NCBI GenBank assembly: GCA_029938185.1 | Contig: JAOZVK010000131.1 | Coordinates: 1 to 11,677 of the forward strand | DNA: 11,677 nucleotides | From: Bacteroidales bacterium | Lineage (GTDB): Bacteria > Bacteroidota > Bacteroidia > Bacteroidales > JAOZVK01 | Reading direction: 5' to 3' | In this document: one piece after another, positions 8,386 to 11,677 of the stretch | How the letters are laid out: every line of letters starts with the position of its first letter | Numbering within the stretch: the stretch's first letter is position 1 | Translations under genes and position numbers: made by a program | Notes under the pieces: model-generated | Told to the model about the DNA's origin: nothing | Databases searched by the model: none | What the model saw: only the letters and a program-made list of their open reading frames with translations

Positions 8386-8409
8386 TTCAACTGAATATGT
8401 TCAATTGAA
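8386..8409. promoter_or_regulatory. Paired 10-bp palindromes, candidate operator
   Basis: TTCAACTGAA (8386-8395) and TTCAATTGAA (8400-8409) differ by one base. Each is a palindrome or near-palindrome, and the two start 14 nt apart. They lie 56-79 nt upstream of the rhuM start codon, where a repressor could act. No other copy was noticed in the window. Function is inferred from symmetry and position only. Confidence 0.35.
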
Positions 8410-8451
8410 AAAGGAAGATTAAGCTCACACGAAGTATCTAATGAAACAAGT

Positions 8452-8578
8452 GGCTATCCTTTTAAAGTTGGACAGAGTTGAAAATTAATTTGTTATAATT
8501 TATATGTAAGAGCAAATCGGTCAGACCGCTTGAAGCGGTCAGACCAGTGTACTTTTATCCAACTTAAAACGGGTAGCC
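8452..8578 (+). mobile_element. MITE-like element, copy 2 (type I), perfect 8-bp TSD
   Basis: A 127-bp non-coding element with ends GGCTATCCTTTTAAAGTTGG and a reverse-complement-like right end finishing GGGTAGCC. AAACAAGT occurs directly on both sides (8444-8451 and 8579-8586), a perfect 8-bp target duplication. Relative to copy 1 it carries 18 extra nt that create a hairpin at about 8525-8541 (GACCGCTT and AAGCGGTC around one base) and a second CGGTCAGACC. The matching locus at 104-120 has a single AAATAAGT and no element, consistent with an empty site. Confidence 0.9.
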
Positions 8579-8620
8579 AAACAAGTCATAAGTTTCATTA
8601 GTATTATTTAGACAAGATTT

Positions 8621-8724
8621 AAGTACTGTTACAAAAGTTTTTCGACATTTAACTATTCATAACTTGCTGATTAATTTATTCTTGTACTAATACGTAAGCA
8701 ACTATAAATAGGTCGAAGACCTTA
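8621..8724 (+). repeat. Composite structured repeat, copy a
   Basis: The left box contains ACAAAAGTTTTTCGACATTTA, written here as ACAAAAG (8631-8637), a T run, then CGACATTTA ending at 8651. Exactly 42 nt later comes GTAAG (8694), and 16 nt from its G the hairpin AGGTC-GAA-GACCT (8710-8722). The 42-nt spacer is only about half identical to that of copy b, but its length is the same. The element interrupts a locus that is continuous at 104-216. No open frame and no T-tract. Confidence 0.75.
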
Positions 8725-8790
8725 CATGTTTAAAATATCCTGTTAATCCTGTAAATCCTGTCAAATTATTACATTTATAAACTTAATCAA
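8724..8790 (+). repeat. Right half of interrupted repeat locus, with 9-nt tandem units
   Basis: Matches 161-216. It includes three 9-nt units, ATCCTGTTA, ATCCTGTAA and ATCCTGTCA, at 8737-8763; the first locus has two. The right edge contains the stop codon of the minus-strand gene ending at 8783, so the repeat reaches into that gene. Confidence 0.7.
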
Positions 8791-9244
8791 TGTGACTTTG
8801 TGGTTTGACAAAAATTAATTCATAGATAATTTTTACTGAATCGGATACTAATTTTTCACAAATTTTTTCAATCAATTTATTTTCATTAAAATACTGTTGT
8901 CCTTCTTCTGTTCTTAAATTACAGTTCAATAATGTTTTACAATCAGTTGTTCCATGCATAAGCAAAAATCTTTTTTGAAACTCCTGAATCGTATCTCTTG
9001 AAATTTTACTTGCGATAGAATTTTCGGTATATTTTAACGAATTATAAATACCAAAAACCATAAATGCACCTGTAACAGCCCCGCATGTTTTTTGAAGTCT
9101 TCCCATTCCTGCTCCAAAACCACATGACATATTTATAGCCAGGTTTTTATCAAAGTTTAAACTATCAGCATATCCAATTAATACTGATTGTGCGCAATTA
9201 AAATCGGATTTAAAAGCATCTATTGCTTTATTTGATTGTATCAT
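8783..9244 (-). CDS. C_GCAxxG_C_C family cysteine-rich protein
   Basis: A 153-residue soluble protein with the conserved Cys/Gly pattern of this family: Cys17 in FNCAQSVL, then CGFGAGMGR (Cys41), KTCGAVTGA (Cys54) and a C-terminal pair, Cys102 and Cys108, in DCKTLLNCNL, plus Cys129. Members are frequent in anaerobes and are thought to be redox-active or metal-binding. Some are fused or adjacent to redox proteins, but the reaction is not established. There is no signal peptide, so it is probably cytoplasmic. It stands alone, with repeats on both sides. The stop codon lies inside the repeat at 8724-8790. Two hairpin repeats (9275-9351) lie upstream of the ATG, in what would be its leader or promoter region. 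Confidence 0.88.
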   Translation of the reverse strand: MIQSNKAIDAFKSDFNCAQSVLIGYADSLNFDKNLAINMSCGFGAGMGRLQKTCGAVTGAFMVFGIYNSLKYTENSIASKISRDTIQEFQKRFLLMHGTTDCKTLLNCNLRTEEGQQYFNENKLIEKICEKLVSDSVKIIYELIFVKPQSHID

Positions 9245-9274
9245 TTGTTATAATTTATTAAGGTAATAGAATGC

Positions 9275-9306
9275 GTAAGCAACATTAAATAGGTCGAAAG
9301 ACCTTA
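9275..9306 (+). repeat. Solo hairpin repeat, GAAA loop
   Basis: GTAAGCAACATTAAAT (9275-9290) is followed by AGGTC-GAAA-GACCT (9291-9304). It has the same 16-nt offset as the other copies, but a 4-nt GAAA loop instead of GAA. The left box found in the composite copies is absent: the expected position falls inside the gene ending at 9244 on the left. Confidence 0.75.
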
Positions 9307-9322
9307 GTAAAATTATTTAGGC

Positions 9323-9351
9323 GTAAGTAAGGTAAAAAAGCTCGAAGAGCT
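9323..9351 (+). repeat. Solo hairpin repeat with compensatory stem change
   Basis: GTAAGTAAGGTAAAAA (9323-9338), then AGCTC-GAA-GAGCT (9339-9351). The second stem pair is changed on both sides relative to the other copies (AGGTC/GACCT), so pairing is kept. On the minus strand the stem is followed by TTTTTA, and it could act as a weak terminator about 90 nt upstream of the minus-strand gene at 9244. Confidence 0.65.
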
Positions 9352-9374
9352 AAAAAAATAACCACCAAATTTTT

Positions 9375-9531
9375 GGCTACCCGTCAGAAGTTGGACAGTC
9401 TTGTTTCTCAAGTAGTTCTAATCATAGAATTAAAGTAAAGATTAGCAAAACTTTGCGAAACTTTGCGTCAAACTTTGTGTAACTTTGTGGTTAAAAAGCG
9501 GCTAACTTAAAACTGGTAGCCAAATTTTGCA
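9375..9531 (+). mobile_element. MITE-like element, copy 3 (type II)
   Basis: A 157-bp element with left end GGCTACCCGTCAGAAGTTGG and a right end that reads, reversed, GGCTACCAGTTTTAAGTT. The flanks AAATTTTT (9367-9374) and AAATTTTG (9532-9539) match at 7 of 8 positions. Its interior differs from copies 1 and 2 and contains about four tandem units of AACTTTGYG (9447-9490). The first 52 nt match copy 4 at 11626 with two differences. No coding capacity. Confidence 0.8.
9447..9490 (+). repeat. Tandem AACTTTGCG/AACTTTGTG units inside copy 3
   Basis: Four imperfect units of about 9-12 nt with core ACTTTGYG. Similar CTTTGCG or CTCTGTG tandem strings are, from general recollection, scattered between genes in several bacterial phyla. 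Their presence inside a terminal-repeat element suggests they were carried in or that the element captured them. Confidence 0.6.
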
Positions 9532-9640
9532 AACAATAAATATTAATAGTATAGCGTTTCAAATGAAAGTTTTATACAATATTTAAAGTTTAAATTGTAA
9601 GCAGTCATAGAATATTATATAATTTATATTAAAAAATGCA

Positions 9641-9652
9641 CTTTATATAAAG
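9641..9652. repeat. 12-bp perfect palindrome at left edge of composite repeat
   Basis: CTTTATATAAAG is fully self-complementary. Its last three bases overlap the start of composite repeat copy b. It could be chance in AT-rich DNA. Confidence 0.3.
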
Positions 9653-9754
9653 TAGCCTAACAAAAGTTTTTTCGACATTTACATTTTGTTAAATTACGTA
9701 TTGTTAGAGTGTTAAAAAAATAAGTAAGCAATATTAAATAGGTCGAAGACCTTA
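9650..9754 (+). repeat. Composite structured repeat, copy b
   Basis: The left box runs from AAGTAGCCTAACAAAAG (9650-9666) to CGACATTTA, ending at 9681. A 42-nt spacer follows, then GTAAG at 9724 and the hairpin AGGTC-GAA-GACCT at 9740-9752. It ends about 37 nt before the gldN start codon, so the hairpin could be in the gldN leader transcript. Confidence 0.75.
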
Positions 9755-9790
9755 TAATAATTTTACAAATTTAATTAAAAATCAATAAAA

Positions 9791-10645
9791 ATGAAAAAAT
9801 CAATAATTCTTATTATAATAGCTACATTTTTGTTTGTAACAAATATCAACATGAAAGCACAAAAACTTGCTGATATATATGATAAATCACATGTAAAAGA
9901 TAGGGTATCAGTATCTTATCAATTTTTACGTGAGGCAGATGTAATGTGGTCAAAAATAGTTTGGCGTAAAATTGATTTGCGTGAAAAAATTAACCTACCA
10001 TTATATTATCCAGATGACACCCCTATTGGCGATAGAATGAGTTTAATAGACTTACTAATGCGTGGAATTAAAAATCAAGGTTTAACAGCATTCACAGAAA
10101 ATGGTTCTGATGAATTTGGTTCAATAATGACAATAAAAGACATTGAAGAAAAGTTTGGAGCCAAAAGTGAAATACAATCGATTGATAATATTGATAATGG
10201 GGAAATAGATGAAGTAGTGATTGAAGGTTCGTATAACACAAAAGATGTTAAACAATATTTGGTAAAAGAATTATGGTTTTTGGATAAACAAAGGGCTGTA
10301 CTGAAAGTTAGAATTATTGGAATTTGTCCAATTCGTGAATATTACAAAGATGACGATATTGATCAGGAATATGTTAAATATAAAAAATTATTTTGGATTT
10401 ATTTTCCCGAAGCAAGAAATATATTCGCAAACCACGAAGTTTTTAATCCGCATAATGATGCTGAAAGAATAACTTTTGATGATGTTTTTTTTAAAAGAAT
10501 GTTTTCGAGTTATATAGTTCAAGAATCAAATATCTATAATAATAGACGAATTTCGGATTATACATTAGGATTAGAAGCATTACTTGAAGCCGAAAGAATA
10601 AAAGAAAAAATTTTAAATTTTGAGCAAGATTTATGGGAGTACTAA
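9791..10645 (+). CDS. gldN: GldN, gliding motility / type IX secretion protein
   Basis: A periplasmic component of the type IX secretion system, which in other Bacteroidetes forms an outer-membrane-associated ring with the lipoprotein GldK (PorN with PorK). The 284-residue product begins with a signal peptide (hydrophobic core at residues 5-17, probable cleavage after MKAQ at 24). Family hallmarks are MWSKIVWRKIDLREKINLPL at 52-71, LIDLLMRGI near 85-93, LWFLDKQRAVLKVRIIGICP at 161-180, and a C-terminal block from YFPEARN (204-210) through FFKRMFSSYIVQESNIYNNR. It appears complete, if slightly short. Odd: gldN normally closes a gldK-gldL-gldM-gldN operon, but here it stands alone, with repeats upstream and an opposing response-regulator gene downstream. 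It is either a second paralog or a displaced sole copy. The start is preceded by AATCAATAAAA, with no Shine-Dalgarno. Confidence 0.93.
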   Translation: MKKSIILIIIATFLFVTNINMKAQKLADIYDKSHVKDRVSVSYQFLREADVMWSKIVWRKIDLREKINLPLYYPDDTPIGDRMSLIDLLMRGIKNQGLTAFTENGSDEFGSIMTIKDIEEKFGAKSEIQSIDNIDNGEIDEVVIEGSYNTKDVKQYLVKELWFLDKQRAVLKVRIIGICPIREYYKDDDIDQEYVKYKKLFWIYFPEARNIFANHEVFNPHNDAERITFDDVFFKRMFSSYIVQESNIYNNRRISDYTLGLEALLEAERIKEKILNFEQDLWEY

Positions 10646-10675
10646 AAAATAAAGTGACTGTTAAAAATAATATAG

Positions 10676-10772
10676 GGTATTCGACCTATTTAATGTGGCT
10701 TACGCTTTTTTACAAGCTACTATCATATAGTTGATTGTAAGAAAATATATACCGAAAACTTTTGTTATACTT
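10676..10772 (-). repeat. Composite structured repeat, copy c
   Basis: Read on the minus strand: AAGTATAACAAAAGTTTTCGG from 10772, with the left box ending at 10746; a 42-nt spacer (10704-10745); GTAAGC at 10703-10698; and AGGTC-GAA-TACCC at 10687-10675. One stem arm is degraded. The spacing of both intervals equals that of copies a and b. The left box contains the last two sense codons and the TAA of the response-regulator gene. Confidence 0.7.
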
Positions 10773-11511
10773 CTAATATTTTTATTACCTCTTCAATTTT
10801 CTTTTTTGATGCACTTACAGTTGCATCGTTATCCATAAGTAAATAACCACCACTACTTTTAACAATCTGTTTTATATGGTTAATATTTATCAAAAATGAG
10901 CGATGAACTCTGAAAAACTCTTCTTTGTCGATAAGTAAATTTTCAAAATATTTCAGTGGCTTACTAATAACTTGAGTTCCATCATTGATTGTAAATATAC
11001 TACAATACATACCATCAGCTTTTATGTATATTATTTCGTTAAGTTTGATAAATAAAATACCATCGGAAACTGGCAAACCTATTTTATCAAATGGTTTATT
11101 TTTTAATATACTACTAAGTTCTTGAAGTTGTGTATTGATTTGTGTATTAGATGAAATTGCTGCAACTTTCTCAACAGCTTCTTTAACATGTTTCGAACGC
11201 AAAGGTTTAAGTAAATATGATATTGCATTAATTTCAAATGCTTTCATTGCATATTTGTTATATGCTGTTGTAAAAACAATTTGAAAGTTAATTTGTGATT
11301 TTTCAAAAAAATTAAGAATTTGAGTACCTGCATATCCGGGCATTTCAACATCTAAAAAAACAATATCAGGAAGGTATTTATTTATAGATAAAACACCTGA
11401 GGGTAAGTCTTCAGCTTCATGTATTTCTGTAACCAAAGGGCATGATTCTTTTAGAATTGTTCTTAAAAGGTTTCTTGCTTTGGGTTCGTCGTCTATTATT
11501 AACGATTTCAT
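10765..11511 (-). CDS. LytTR-type two-component response regulator
   Basis: A 248-residue cytoplasmic transcription regulator of the LytR/AlgR type. The receiver domain (residues 1-115) shows the acidic pair Asp7/Asp8, phospho-acceptor Asp54 in VFLDVEMPG, Thr82 in TTAY and Lys102 in LLKPL. The LytTR DNA-binding domain (about 144-245) includes IIYIKADGMYCSIFT and FFRVHRSFLININHIKQI. The chosen start is the ATG at 11511, giving the standard MKSLIIDDEP opening. An in-frame ATG 33 nt upstream would translate part of a repeat (11531-11562) and is unlikely. No histidine kinase is seen; a LytS-like partner may lie beyond the right edge or elsewhere. The targets are unknown. It converges on gldN with 119 nt between the stops, but nothing in the sequence ties the two functionally. 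Confidence 0.93.
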   Translation of the reverse strand: MKSLIIDDEPKARNLLRTILKESCPLVTEIHEAEDLPSGVLSINKYLPDIVFLDVEMPGYAGTQILNFFEKSQINFQIVFTTAYNKYAMKAFEINAISYLLKPLRSKHVKEAVEKVAAISSNTQINTQLQELSSILKNKPFDKIGLPVSDGILFIKLNEIIYIKADGMYCSIFTINDGTQVISKPLKYFENLLIDKEEFFRVHRSFLININHIKQIVKSSGGYLLMDNDATVSASKKKIEEVIKILEV

Positions 11512-11530
11512 ATTTCTAATTTTATTTTTT

Positions 11531-11562
11531 AAGTAGTCTAACAAAAGTTTTTTGGCATTTTT
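11531..11562 (+). repeat. Solo left box of the composite repeat
   Basis: AAGTAGTCTAACAAAAG (11531-11547), a T run and GGCATTTTT correspond to the left box of copies a to c. GTAAG and the hairpin are not found at the expected offset. Instead there is a 15-nt tandem duplication and then another MITE-like element. It lies about 20 nt upstream of the response-regulator start, on the other strand. Confidence 0.6.
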
Positions 11563-11568
11563 AATTTC

Positions 11569-11598
11569 ACAATCAATTATGTTACAATCAATTATGTT
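11569..11598. repeat. 15-nt tandem duplication (two units)
   Basis: ACAATCAATTATGTT occurs twice in direct succession (11569-11583 and 11584-11598), followed by ACAA. It sits 58-87 nt upstream of the response-regulator start, in its probable promoter region. Two identical units could be a paired binding site or a replication slip. Confidence 0.6.
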
Positions 11599-11625
11599 AC
11601 AACTGTTTGTGAAAACAGCAAATTA

Positions 11626-11677
11626 GGCTACCCGTCAGAAGTTGGACAGTCTTGTTTTTCAAGTAGTTTTAATCATA
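11626..11677 (+). mobile_element. MITE-like element, copy 4 (type II), cut by window edge
   Basis: Starts with GGCTACCCGTCAGAAGTTGG and is identical to the first 52 nt of copy 3 except for two C-to-T differences. The right end and the target duplication are outside the window. The left flank is GCAAATTA. Confidence 0.8.

Noticed and set aside
8710..8722. Hairpin as terminator for neighbouring genes
   Set aside because: The stem is only 5 bp and no T-tract follows on either strand.
9275..9351. Possible CRISPR-like array from the closely spaced hairpin repeats
   Set aside because: Only two units, with unequal loops and no spacer pattern; other copies are scattered and on both strands, and no cas gene is present.
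11512..11544. Longer response-regulator start at 11544
   Set aside because: The additional 11 residues are encoded partly by a repeat box and precede the usual receiver-domain opening; ATG at 11511 fits the family.

Overview
The window looks like a chromosomal stretch from a low-GC Bacteroidota (Bacteroidetes) bacterium. The evidence is a full-length GldN of the type IX secretion/gliding machinery, an exosortase K/MSEP-CTERM pair, A-rich leaders in place of Shine-Dalgarno sites, and very AT-rich intergenic DNA. Genus cannot be read from the sequence.

Layout. 1-853: no gene. It holds a repeat locus (104-216), a small inverted-repeat mobile element (242-350), and AT-rich DNA. 854-3865 (+): pyruvate, phosphate dikinase with an unusual lysine-rich C-terminal tail, closed by a strong intrinsic terminator. 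3885-7272 (-): a two-gene translationally coupled unit, xrtK followed by its probable single substrate, a 951-residue membrane protein with a VIT-like domain and an M-T-E-P sorting tail. 7341-8330 (-): a RhuM-family protein. 8331-8782: nested repeats. 8783-9244 (-): a C_GCAxxG_C_C family cysteine-rich protein. 9245-9790: more nested repeats. 9791-10645 (+): an orphan gldN. 10765-11511 (-): a LytTR response regulator. The right edge cuts another copy of the small mobile element.

The genes are mostly recognisable. The less explained part is the intergenic DNA. First, there are four copies (one cut by the window) of a MITE-like element with GGCTACCC termini; one has perfect 8-bp flanking duplications. 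Second, a structured repeat occurs five times: GTAAG, then a hairpin whose first base is always exactly 16 nt downstream. One copy has a compensatory change in the stem. Three of the five copies carry a second conserved box exactly 42 nt upstream, making a composite element of about 100 nt. Third, a repeat locus at 104-216 appears to be the uninterrupted counterpart of 8438-8790, where both a MITE and a composite element sit. This gives filled-site and empty-site evidence within one window. No transposase is encoded here, so all of these elements would have to be mobilised in trans.

Functional links: XrtK should process the C-terminus of the neighbouring membrane protein. GldN would work with GldK/L/M encoded elsewhere. 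The response regulator has no kinase partner in view.
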